The notes: generated from the letters alone by a model not told the origin. Shown: positions 1 to 8,628, counted from the first letter of the stretch. The stretch is DNA of 20,933 nucleotides from Branchiostoma floridae (GCF_000003815.2 NC_049988.1:5336084-5357016), one strand, 5' to 3'. A program made the numbers and translations.

Positions 1-398
1 GAATATTTTGACACCCGTTACCATGACAAAATGTGTACAGTTTACCTTATAAACTTTCAATTGATACATATACCCGTATGTTTCAATATGAATTACTTTT
101 TAAATTTTTACCTTGCAATGAAATATTTTATTGGGTATTACATTACATTTGATATTACATTTGCCCTTATGTAGCCTCACAGTAAGAAGGAAGAAGAAAC
201 AGTTGTCCAATAACTCGTTCTCTGCGCAATTCCGTGGTGTGATACGATAGTGATATTATGTTTTAAGCTGGACAAGAGAGACAGAAAAGATACACTGTGA
301 AAAAAAGAAATGGCAAAGGTAAGCTATTATTAGCAACAACAAGTAACTGGGGAAAATGATGTGTTGATCATTTGCCAAATTTGAAATAATTATTGCAG
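1..398. other. Non-coding upstream stretch, no gene recognised
   Basis: This AT-rich stretch has no recognisable protein similarity on either strand. A splice-donor-like site follows a short ATG GCA AAG at 311-319, but nothing supports it as a real exon. The P-loop exon expected upstream of the DCAKD exons is not here: no glycine-rich GxTGGIxSGKS-type coding is visible in any frame. Confidence 0.5.
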
Positions 399-400
399 TA

Positions 401-1690
401 GAGTCGATTCCATATTACCGAGAGGGTGTTTCTTGCTTTTTGTTCTAACAATTTGGAAATCTTTGTAACAATCTAACTGTGATAAGTAACTGTTTAGAAC
501 TATTTACAACATCTATGTGACGTTCTAAATGTTTCTATAGTATTCAAACATGTTAGAAACATTTCTAACATCAAGTACATTATTTCTGTTAGTTTCTAAA
601 CTGTTCCAACATAGATGCATCATTTGTGATCACATGTTCGAACATGGAAACAATATGATGAAACTGGGTCAGTGGGCTGGGAAGAGGGCAATTCACACAT
701 CCCTGCCAAGTGCAGGAAATTATGTCTGTCTGCCACCTTCTCACAAAAGACTCACCAGTGTATACTAAAGAGAATCTAAAAATACAAGAGCCAAACAAAG
801 GACCAAGCTTAGCAGCTTTGTTTATGGGGTCAATAAAAGTTTTTATGGAGGGAAAAAATGACACAAAATGTTGGAACATGTTGGAACAATAACAAAAACA
901 CATAGATGTTTGAAAATTGTTCTAAATAAAGAGATACCGTATATTCTCGAATAAAGTACGCACCCCAATTAAAGTACGCACCCCTGATTTTGGACAAGTC
1001 TTAGACAGATCTTTGGGACTGAAAGGTAAAATGGAAAAACTCAAATAAAGTACGCACCCCTTCTCCACCAATTTTGAACAGACCTTTAACTGGATAAATT
1101 CAAATTTATGATGTTTTCCCCCGGTTATTTGCATAAGACAACCTGGAGAATTGCCTACTGCAATTATAAAAATCACTGTGAACTGGTAGAAGAAATCAGG
1201 AAAAACCAGTTGTACAAGTCAAAGTCACTAACTCAAAAGGATTGTATGCAAATGCCAATCTTATGTAAATCATGTTTAGACAATTTTTTTGTTTCATGTT
1301 TAGACAACTACAAGACAACAATAATGTGCATGTTTTGAAAAATTACTAGAAGTGTAGCTCCACCTTGCTTTATTTTAGGCTTTTTTACCATTTCTCTGTG
1401 CAGTGACCTCAAATAAAGTACGCACCCCAACTTTGGCAACAACTTGTAGCACCTTTTTGATTTTGAAAAGTTAAAAAAGTGCGTACTTTATTCGAGAATA
1501 TACGGTAATGATATCATTACTTTCCCAAATGTTCCAACAAATATAAAAAGGTTCAAACATGTTTAAACTTTCATTTTGAAATGTTTCAACAATTTCAAAC
1601 TTTAGTGACTGAAATGTTCTTTTACTCAAAATAGTTCAAACTTATTACAAATATTATTTCAAAACCATCTCGGTGACTTGGAATTGACTC
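401..1690. mobile_element. Diverged DNA transposon/MITE with inverted termini, interrupted by another element
   Basis: The ends are inverted repeats. The left end reads GAGTCGATTCCA then ACCGAGAGGGT. The reverse complement of the right end reads GAGTCAATTCCA then ACCGAGATGGT. About 24 of 31 positions match. Both ends are flanked by TA (399-400 and 1691-1692), as expected for Tc1/mariner-type insertion. The arms are rich in variants of GTTCTAACA/GTTCCAACA/GTTTCAACA in both orientations (for example near 450, 575, 605, 875, 1530 and 1585), which may be internal repeats. No transposase is recognisable, so this is a non-autonomous or decayed copy. The element at 937-1505 sits inside it, so it must be the older insertion. 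Superfamily assignment is an inference from the TA flanks only. Confidence 0.55.
937..1505. mobile_element. 569-bp TA-flanked MITE with CCGTATATTCTCG termini
   Basis: The ends are inverted: CCGTATATTCTCGAATAAAG on the left and its reverse complement on the right, flanked by TA at 935-936 and 1506-1507. The motif ATAAAGTACGCACCCC occurs four times on the + strand (951-966, a variant at 970-983, 1045-1060, 1413-1428) and once inverted at the right terminus (GTGCGTACTTTAT, 1480-1492). Repeated subterminal motifs of this kind usually act as transposase binding sites. There is no transposase ORF, so this is a non-autonomous element, probably of the mariner/pogo type given the TA target. It lies inside the 401-1690 element. 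Confidence 0.75.
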
Positions 1691-1796
1691 TAAACGTGGC
1701 AGTATTACGGTTAATGGATGTTACATTTCTGATGTTTTATAATAAGAATTCCACTTGTGTTAGATGACAGGAACTTCATACTAACATTATGTATAT

Positions 1797-2017
1797 GTAA
1801 CGCTAGTTCACCTTTATTCACAGGGTAACCTATATCTGTTGTACCTAAAAACAGGATATTTCGGGATATCAAGTCAACAGACGGTGGTTTTAAATTGCAT
1901 TTTTTTCAATGTAATGCAGTTTGAGACCACTGTCCGTCGACTTGATATGCCGCAATACCCTTGTGTTAAATATAACGAATAAAGGTTACCCCGTGAATAA
2001 AGGTGAACTAGCGTTAC
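1797..2017. mobile_element. Palindromic MITE, copy 1
   Basis: Almost the whole 221 bp folds back on itself. The outer arm GTAACGCTAGTTCACC (1797-1812) pairs with GGTGAACTAGCGTTAC (2002-2017), and the pairing continues through a TTTATTCAC(A/G)GGGTAACC block. An inner pair joins ATATCAAGTC (from about 1876) with GACTTGATAT (to about 1949). If the target duplication is TA (1798-1799 and 2015-2016), the termini are ACGCTAG. There is no coding capacity. It lies about 260 bp upstream of the first visible DCAKD exon, and a second copy lies just downstream of that exon. Non-autonomous palindromic MITEs (LanceleTn) are known from lancelets; which family this belongs to I cannot tell. Confidence 0.75.
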
Positions 2018-2279
2018 TACTTGAAGAGGAATGTAATGGATATAAACCATGCAAACTATGAAATAACTTCATAAAAAATAAAAATCAATGAGAAAATATT
2101 TATAAGGCTGCAAGTGCCCATTGGCTGTAATGAGGATGTGTGTCATTGTCATGTGATGTAGTTCATTTTCAGCATTGCTTGGCCAAAGGTACATATACCT
2201 GTACATGTATAGGCATAAGGGTAAACAGAATTGAACTCTAGTTTTACAATAATCTCCACTGTCTCTTTAACCCCCACAG

Positions 2280-2483
2280 TTGTTGAACCAGGCATGCCGG
2301 CCTACAAGAAGATCGTGGCCCATTTTGGCCGTGAGATATTGCAGGAGGATGGCCAGCTGAACAGAGAGAGACTGGGCGAGATTATCTTTAGTGATGAACA
2401 GGAAAGGAAAGTGCTGAATTCTCTCACCCACCCTGCCATACACAGGGAGATGGTCTGGCAAGTCATCAAACTCTTCTGCCAAG
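2280..2483 (+). CDS. DCAKD: DCAKD exon (first visible): dephospho-CoA kinase domain
   Basis: This 204-nt exon encodes the CoaE-type region that follows the P-loop exon. It opens with VVEPGMPAYKKIVAHFGREI and runs on through a segment with LGEIIFSDEQERK and LNSLTHPAIHREM. This pattern (V[VE]xPGxPAxxxIVxxFG, LGxxIF, R..LN.LTHP.I..EM) is characteristic of dephospho-CoA kinases and of animal DCAKD, homologous to the last-step enzyme of CoA synthesis. A pyrimidine-rich acceptor ends in CCCCCACAG at 2271-2279, and a donor AAG|GTGTAG follows 2483. Both introns are phase 1: the first codon is completed from the missing upstream exon, and the last base joins GT of the next exon to make Gly. The ATP-binding P-loop exon must lie upstream of the window. 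The total predicted length, about 230 residues with one extra exon, matches the family. Confidence 0.93.
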
Positions 2484-2538
2484 GTGTAGTTGATGAGTTA
2501 ATTAGTTAGTTGGATAAGTCACTAACTTGTCAATCATA

Positions 2539-2744
2539 TAACACTAGTTCACCTTTATCTGCGGGGTAACCTTTATCCGTTGTATATGACGATTGGAGTA
2601 TTTAGGGAGACGGATGTTTCAGACTGGAATGCTATGAAAATATTGCAATTTGAAACCAACGTCCGTCGACTTGATATCTCAAATACCTCGTTTTTAAAAA
2701 CAATGGATATAGGTTACCATGTGGATAAAGGTGAACTACCGTTA
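2539..2744. mobile_element. Palindromic MITE, copy 2
   Basis: This is a 206-bp relative of the element at 1797-2017. It starts TAACACTAGTTCACCTTTAT and ends GGATAAAGGTGAACTACCGTTA, so the arms pair with a few mismatches. The inner CCGTCGACTTGATAT block is also shared with copy 1. It is more diverged between its arms than copy 1. It begins 55 bp after the end of the exon at 2280-2483, so that exon is bracketed by two copies. Confidence 0.72.
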
Positions 2745-3220
2745 TATGTATATTATTATAGTAAGTCCATAAAAAATGTAGGTAGCCTGTCATTTTGCTA
2801 GTTAATTTATCTTTACTCACCTCCATGTAAATGTTACATACATTAATTTTTAATATTTTACCACCACGTTTACTGCGATTTCTCAAGCGATAGTAATTTG
2901 CCAAATTATCAACACGTCATTTTTCACCTGTAAGTTACATTTTTGTACATGTTGCTGTTACAGCTTACCTTTGCCACTTCTTCTGTCAATGTATCTTTTT
3001 TTGTCTCTGAAAACTTTTGATCTTAAGTTGTTGTCTTTGAATGCATCATTATCAAAGCGAACACGTGAATGTCTGAATTGTGCATTATGTAACCTCAGAA
3101 ATTACTGTTGCTGCACATGTCAAGTAGATCTCCTAAAAGTCATTGCTTAATATCTATTTGGTGGTATTATGATAAGAGGCGGTACTTATTTGTAAAGCAT
3201 GTTAGTGTTATACTTTATGT

Positions 3221-3718
3221 GGGGCTGCGTAGCACAGTGGTAGTGTATTCGGCCCGTGACCGAGAGGTCGCCGGTTCGAATCCGCCTGCCGTGTTGCCGG
3301 TCTTGTGCCCTTGGGAAAGGCACTTTACACGACTTTCCTCACTTTACTCAAGTGAAAAATGAGTCGTCCCTCGGATAGGACGTTAAATGGAGGTCCCGTG
3401 TATGGGGAGAGCCATACCCTATGCACGTTAAAGAACCCGCCACATGTGCGAACATCCACCCGAGTGGATCAAACCATTCCGGCCAAAATAGGGGTAGGGA
3501 ATCTCCCGAGCAGCCCTCGTAACCCCTGCTTCGCCTATTGGGTCAGTTAGTCCTCACTCATAGTGAGCAATTGGGCTGGTCTCAATCATGATGTTTCTGA
3601 CCTAGGGCGAAGAGTTGCTGTTACAGTTCCAATCATGTAACCCGTAACCTTGAGTGGCCTTCAGGCCTTGTTTAATACGTGGTGACCATTGAGTAAAAAA
3701 AAAAAAAAAAAAAAAAAA
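3221..3718 (+). mobile_element. tRNA-derived SINE with conserved core and poly(A) tail
   Basis: The 5' end is tRNA-like. An A box TAGCACAGTGG lies at 3230-3240 and a perfect B box GGTTCGAATCC at 3273-3283. An anticodon-like stem TTCGG/CCGAG flanks a 7-base loop between them. A GC-richer body of about 410 bp follows, then an uninterrupted run of 24 A at 3695-3718. This is the layout of an RNA polymerase III SINE: internal promoter, central core, LINE-like 3' part and poly(A). The stretch 3301-3364 recurs in inverted orientation near 18.6 kb. I do not see a clean target-site duplication. The copy looks complete and not very old. Which named SINE family it belongs to I cannot say. Confidence 0.85.
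3230..3283 (+). promoter_or_regulatory. Internal RNA polymerase III promoter (A and B boxes) of the SINE
   Basis: TAGCACAGTGG fits the A-box consensus TRGYNNARNGG. GGTTCGAATCC fits the B-box consensus GGTTCGANNCC exactly. Their spacing of about 32 bp is normal for a tRNA-type promoter. Confidence 0.8.
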
Positions 3719-4171
3719 CTTAAACATTTTGGTCATGACTGCATGTCTACAAGAGATTAATTTAATTATACTATACCATGATGTCACAATAAACAAATTG
3801 AAGGTAGTGTTATGAACCTAGCACTGCAACTTAAATTATATCACAATATTTAGTTTGCTTACTTCTCAAAAGAGCGTTCTTTTTTAGCCACAGTACCAAG
3901 GTCCAAGCCGGCTGCCATGACGATGATGTTCATTGTGACATCATCTAACCATTTTATCACATTACCTGAATAGTCAAGAGCTGGACGTATGATTTTATAC
4001 CATAATCGTTCATCGATCAATTAACAGCATAAGGGTGTATATTTTATGCAAATTCAGTGTTATAGAAATAATATCATCTTGGTTTAATGGAGTTAAATGG
4101 ATTTTTGTTGTTACAAGCTTAAACAAACATGTGTGCTGGTAATGGTTTAAAAGATATACCACATCTATTTT

Positions 4172-4577
4172 GATATGACTGAAACCCTGGAGGAAAGAAG
4201 AATTAACCTCTGCTGTAGAACTGCAGACTTGTTACCACAAACCCGTGGACAGACGCACGGCTGTAACCTGCGGAACTTACCTACCTTCTGTACTGCCAGA
4301 TTTTGTAATAGTCCAGTGCTGTCATTGCTAAGTCAACAAAACAAAATGACACTGCTTACAAGCTTTATATTATTATATTTTACTCATGTTAAACCTTATA
4401 TCCACTGAAACAGCAATACTCCCTTTGATCATTAGTTTTAAAGTATAATCATTTTTCAGTGATTAATTATGTATGTCGCAACAAGCTGAGTTTTTATGAA
4501 CAACAAGACACAACTCAGCCCCTGGCTGCCAGAACCTTGTTTCAATAATAAACCATTTTTTGATTGATTGATTGATT
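4172..4577 (+). pseudogene. 3' end of a decayed CR1-like LINE
   Basis: The frame from about 4175 reads TETLEERRINLC, then LLPQTRGQTHG, LRN, and TARFCNSPVLSLLSQQN. This resembles the C-terminal tail that follows the reverse transcriptase domain in CR1/L2-like LINEs (L.TLEERR..LC, LP.TRGQ.HG..LRN, .TARF..S.VP.L..L.N). The segment is short and lacks the reverse transcriptase motifs. A 3' UTR-like stretch follows, containing AATAAACC, and ends in the tetramer tail (GATT)n at 4562-4577, a common 3' terminus of CR1-like elements. It lies in the sense orientation in a DCAKD intron, close to the next exon. The family call is from remembered pattern only. Confidence 0.55.
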
Positions 4578-4622
4578 CTGCATCTAATATTGTTCAGGAT
4601 AAGTGTGTGTTTCTGTCTGCAG

Positions 4623-4713
4623 GTCATAAGTACACCATACTGGATGTTCCCCTGCTGTTTGAGACTGGGAGGAAGCTACAGACATACCTCTACACCACAG
4701 TGGTTGTGTCATG
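4623..4713 (+). CDS. DCAKD: DCAKD exon (second visible): DVPLLFE motif
   Basis: This 91-nt exon begins after CTGTCTGCAG and ends before a strong donor TG|GTAAGTC. With the single G carried over from the previous exon it reads GHKYTILDVPLLFETGRK and then LQTYLYTTVVVS; the final Cys codon is split TG|C into the next exon. DVPLLFE is the most conserved internal motif of dephospho-CoA kinases, lying in the substrate-binding part of the fold. TTVVV is the following beta strand. The acceptor is phase 1 and the donor phase 2, and the frame continues cleanly on both sides. Confidence 0.95.
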
Positions 4714-5277
4714 GTAAGTCAGAACTGTGGGTCCGAGGATTAGCTGATTCAGTTGATTCAGTTTAAGCCATTTGCATTCATACATTTAATTACCACAATT
4801 TCATGACAACACACACACAATACACATAGCCAGGGTATTACATAATATCCTCATTGACTAGGCTAAAAAATCCTCAATGTCATACATACATATGTCGATT
4901 GTGCACATATTTTACACATTAATTATGAAAAATAGGTCCTCATTTGCATAAATTATCAGAATATGCGATAAAGACCTTTCTTAACATAGGTTGTGTGTTT
5001 GGTGGAGGACATGCTCAAGTAATATGATTTATGCAAATGAGAACCTTATTTGCATAATTAATGACAAACACCATTAATACAGCAGTAGTAAAAGATAGAA
5101 TCATTTGGAGAGGTATGGGTCGTGGAACTCTAGTTTTGATGATGCATTTTAACGGTAAAATGTATTATTTAGTGATGAGGAGAAAGTATTTTATTTTTCA
5201 ATATTCCCTTGAAACATGGTTGAACCAGCCTGTATTGAGCATTATCACATAGTTTTAGTTTTTTGTCTTCTTTTCAG
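4714..5277 (+). other. DCAKD intron, 564 bp, with octamer-bearing inverted repeat
   Basis: This short intron has donor GTAAGT and acceptor TCTTCTTTTCAG. It contains a dyad of two 36-bp arms (4917-4952 and 5028-5063), each carrying ATGCAAAT-type octamers. A CA-rich patch lies at 4806-4822. Confidence 0.8.
4917..5063. repeat. Inverted repeat with ATGCAAAT/ATTTGCAT octamers
   Basis: The left arm (4917-4952) and right arm (5028-5063) are reverse complements at about 32 of 36 positions, separated by 75 bp. The right arm holds TTATGCAAATGAG followed by TTATTTGCATAATTAATG, the same paired-octamer signature found in every unit of the array at 11.3-15.4 kb. It is probably a small member or fragment of that repeat family. 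Confidence 0.7.
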
Positions 5278-5557
5278 CGATGAGGAGACACAACTTGACA
5301 GACTCATGGCAAGAAACAACTACAACAAAGACAAGGCAGTAAAACGGGTCCAAGCACAAATGCCTCTGAAAAAGAAAATAGAGCTGGCCAATCACATTAT
5401 TGAGAACTCTGGAGAGTTAGAGTTTACTAAGGAGCAAGTCTTGCTGTTGCATCAGCGGCTGTGTTCATCCTACAGAAGATTGGTTTTCATGCTCATACTG
5501 GGTATACTTGTTTTACTGTATGCAGTATTTTTCATCAGAAACATTTTGACTCGTTGA
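5278..5557 (+). CDS. DCAKD: DCAKD last exon: lid region and C-terminal membrane segment
   Basis: This exon follows the acceptor CTTTTCAG and runs to TGA at 5555-5557. It reads (C)DEETQLDRLMARNNYNK, then DKAVKRVQAQMPLKKKIELA and NHIIENSGELEFTKEQVLLL. The QLxRLxxRN and AxxRVxAQMPLxxKxxxAxxxIxNSGE patterns are the family's lid and nucleotide-binding C-terminal region. A hydrophobic stretch LVFMLILGILVLLYAVFFI ends the protein and looks like a single transmembrane anchor; vertebrate DCAKD also ends in a hydrophobic segment. Together with the other exons, 191 residues are visible here. The CoA-pathway role is inferred from homology, and catalytic competence cannot be judged without the P-loop exon. 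Confidence 0.95.
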
Positions 5558-5639
5558 CAATTCTAAATGTCACTGTAGGTGCGTGTATCATGATCTACTA
5601 GTAGGATGTTGCATGCTATTTTATAATAGATTACTTTAT

Positions 5640-5645
5640 AATAAA
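5640..5645 (+). terminator. Candidate poly(A) signal of DCAKD
   Basis: AATAAA lies 83 bases after the DCAKD stop codon. It would give a short 3' UTR of about 100-110 nt. Another AATAAA at about 6040 could serve a longer transcript. Confidence 0.6.
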
Positions 5646-5662
5646 TTACAATGGGCCACATA

Positions 5663-6451
5663 TATTGTAATATTCAATACATGCAGACATAGAGCTACAG
5701 TATCATACCAAACCAGTTAAAGGCTGATGTGATTTTTATTTGGTTGGCTGCTGACAAGTGTATACAATTGGTTGATCTTTGACCTTGACTATATTGACAA
5801 TGAGAAAAGTCATTACATGCGTCTGCCTAGGCAGCTTTGGACTGCGGCAGTGTCTGTATCTGTATATTAGCCAGCATAATTGCCCTTTGGCATAACACAC
5901 CAACTTTGCAGACATGGGGCAAAGCAACAGCTGGTTATATTACACTGTCAAACCTGACATTTGCACATTTATAAATGTTAAGCTAACTGCAGGATTTAGT
6001 GTTTTTAAAGATATCGGGCGAAAATGCCCTTACTTTGATAATAAATTCCACTCTTTCTTGTTCTGGAAAAATACGCATCAAACCTAGGTTAGTAACTCTG
6101 GTACTTGAAGGCTTGGCTATTTTGTCTTGTCTTACCAGGTATACTGTTATATATTATATATGTATATACCAGTTTATTTAGTAACTTAACTTTGTCTTCA
6201 AGTGACATCCACTGTAGATCAGTTTTCCTTTTGGAAACAGTAGTGTCATATCATTAAGTGATTCTGTATGATTGTACCTCACCTCACCGGTCCCATATGA
6301 TTGTACAGATACAGATAATATTCAGGCTGTGGGAGTTGTTGGCAGGATGAAGAAGGTCGATTCTGTGTTCCTTCTGCTGCTTGTCAATGTACTTCAGTTG
6401 GAATTCCTGTGGTTATATTTAGTTCCTATGTTTTGTACAGTATTTTATGCC
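5663..6451. other. Downstream flank of DCAKD, no gene recognised
   Basis: I see no coding similarity, RNA gene or clear repeat in this AT-rich stretch. Confidence 0.5.
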
Positions 6452-6454
6452 TTA

Positions 6455-6979
6455 GGCCACAGCAAGTAAATTTTATGGATGACATCCTCTGCAGACTGCA
6501 AAAATAGTGCGATAGGGCGGGAAAAAAAACAAGATGGGTAAAAAAAACAAGATGGCTACATTTTCAAAAATAGGCACCATAAAGTTGTGATGACTGTTAT
6601 TAAAGGGAAAAAACATGGCATCGGAGCCAACAAGGCATTCATTCCTGTATTTAAGACATGTACTGAAGTGGTATAAGTGACACTAGTGTGGTAGACTGGC
6701 ATCACCAACAAAGTTGGTAACCACACTTGGCTTCCATATTGATGTCACTTTTACAACTATCCAATAAGTTTCATTTCTACAACTACAGTCCTGGGTACCT
6801 CACAAGTGTCACTTCTACAAGTACAATTATTAGGCTACAACACAATATATTCGCTCATTTTGGTACTTTGTCGCCATGTTAACCATCCCTACAGAAGAAG
6901 AAAAAAATTTTTTTTTCTGAAAGCAGACAAAAATTAATGCGCGCGCTGATGCCATCCATAAAATTTACTTGTTGTGGCC
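6455..6979. mobile_element. Harbinger-like MITE, intact copy A
   Basis: The left terminus GGCCACAGCAAGTAAATTTT and the reverse complement of the right terminus GGCCACAACAAGTAAATTTT match over about 30 bp. The flanks are TTA (6452-6454) and CTA (6980-6982), a 3-bp target duplication with one difference. GGCC-type termini with 3-bp duplications fit PIF/Harbinger elements. There is no transposase, so the copy is non-autonomous. The interior has runs of A and repeated AACAAGATGG (about 6530-6557). A second, inverted copy spans 11009-15687 but is split by a large insertion; this intact copy gives the uninterrupted sequence. Confidence 0.78.
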
Positions 6980-7803
6980 CTAGTCTGTATTGCCGTGTCT
7001 GAATGCATCTTGACATGTTTCTTAGCAATGCCATATGGACAAACTTGATGTAGATGCGACTGTGATTTCTTGATGTAGAAATTCCACCAGAACATCACAA
7101 CAAACGTAACCATTGCGTGCAAGATTCAGATAATCTTCATTGGCTACTGATAAACTACAAATGTTGACAGTGATAACTATAGAACGTCAAAGCTCTGCGC
7201 ATACTATGGCTCCCTCTGGGGTTTGCAATCGGAAGATCGCACCCTTGTCTATCAATCTATGTCAATATGCTCGTAATAGCTTGTTCAATCATATCGTATT
7301 ACTACTCATGTTGTCAAACTCACGTTTGTCATCTACAGATGAAAGGTTGAATTTCTGGCAACATTTTCTATGTTCAATCGGAAATACAAAATGCGCGCAG
7401 GGCCGCCATGGCAGGACATTGACTCACTAACAACCTATGCTTCGGTTATATGACATTCAAATAACACGTGCCCTGTTTACAGTTGAATACAGCAATTCTC
7501 CCAAGCTAATGCAAATCACCTTTTCATTTCAATTTTTATTGGATGTTCTTAACGAACATAGGAAGTATTCAAATACTGACTTTAAATATATACACGTATT
7601 GATATTAAGAAGTAATGATGTTATTAGCTTGACATGAGGTAAAAATGCTGTAACCTTATACATCTGCCCAACATGTTTCGGACTTGAATTAATTCTTAGT
7701 GTTGATTTTTTTTTCGTGCTTTATGTTTTAATGAAAGTAAAATTTTCGTTTTCCTGTTTTTAGAAAACAAGTAGAGTGCTTTTACTTCTCCCACAAGTTT
7801 AAA

Positions 7804-8052
7804 TCATTTTTCCTGCACGGTAAGATAGCTGCATGTACTCCCTCTCGCCACTCTGTCATAATGTCCTAAGTTGTTATCAAACTTCGAGATGCACTTTGTT
7901 CTAGCAGCGATAGGAAAAATCACCAGGCCGTTGTTGAACAGACGTATATCATCTCTGCCATCCACTACTAGTGTATACGTTTTGTGTGGAACAGAGCAGT
8001 GAAAAATGTTATTTGTAATTATCTTTCCACGATGTACAAATAATATGGGCAT
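7804..8052 (-). other. Unrecognised 82-codon ORF
   Basis: The frame runs from ATG (8050-8052) to a stop near the left end. It contains stretches such as KTYTLVVDGRDDIRLFNNG and LVIFPIAARTKCISKFDNN, with a composition that would be plausible for a globular protein. A TAA lies directly upstream of the ATG. No motif, signal peptide or membrane segment stands out. It could equally be a chance ORF or part of an unknown exon; I would not call it a gene without transcript support. Confidence 0.15.
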
Positions 8053-8539
8053 TTATAGAACTGTGCAATCAATGTACACTGTTTAGTTAAGTGTTTATGT
8101 CACTAAAAATCAACATATCCTGATTGTTTTCAGCCAAGACAGAATTTTTCTATGAACAATTACGTATGTTTAACTTGGTAAATATAGAAACGTGGAAATG
8201 CGTCTCACAGAAAAAGGTGTTGTTTTTTTTTTAGAAAAAAAAGCAGACATTTTAAAAACGTATCGATAAAATTTGCTTTTCAAAGGATTTTTTCTTTTTT
8301 TTTGCAACCAATTGCGCTACCAGTTTCTTAATGGGCCGCCGTGTTTACTATAACGTCACGAGCGGAAATGACTAGATTTTGCGGTAGGAATCAAGATTTG
8401 GTTTTCAGTAACATCAGAGGGGAGGTGCCGAAAGTATAGTTCAACTTCCATCTGCTTCCGACGGCCCCATCTCTGACAGGCTAAAACATGATCGATCACC
8501 ATGACTTAGGGGGATGCTGTTTCTGGCGCCAAAATAGAA

Positions 8540-8628
8540 ACGTAATTACGTAGGAAAGTACTTGCCTCGGACCGTTCTTGAGGGCGTGCACTACTGAAGA
8601 AATAACATGAAACAAGACGTAATTACGT
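8540..8628. promoter_or_regulatory. Twin 12-bp palindromes ACGTAATTACGT
   Basis: The perfect palindrome ACGTAATTACGT occurs at 8540-8551 and again at 8617-8628. Each has a TAATTA homeodomain core between ACGT flanks. The two starts are 77 bp apart, and a GGCGCC palindrome (8525-8530) lies just before the first. A protein-binding role is an inference. Confidence 0.4.

Larger units (their letters stand above)
2484..4622 (+). other. DCAKD intron, 2139 bp, packed with repeats
   Basis: This is the intron between the first and second visible exons, with donor GTGTAG and acceptor TTCTGTCTGCAG. It carries a palindromic MITE (2539-2744), a tRNA-derived SINE (3221-3718) and a decayed CR1-like LINE end (about 4172-4577). 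The rest (2745-3220 and 3719-4171) is AT-rich sequence in which I see nothing further. Confidence 0.85.

Noticed and set aside
311-325. ATG GCA AAG followed by GTAAGC, resembling a tiny first exon with a splice donor.
   Set aside because: Three codons cannot be judged, the phase (0) does not fit the phase-1 acceptor at 2280, and no P-loop coding accompanies it.
550-903. Overlapping open frames on both strands.
   Set aside because: They lie inside the 401-1690 element, have no recognisable protein similarity, and consist partly of its internal repeats.
3221-3290. A functional tRNA gene.
   Set aside because: The A and B boxes are good, but there is no matching acceptor stem, the loop has C rather than T before the anticodon, and the sequence continues into a SINE body with a poly(A) tail.
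3108-3550. Open frames across the SINE.
   Set aside because: They are read-through of a tRNA-derived SINE, not protein-coding sequence.
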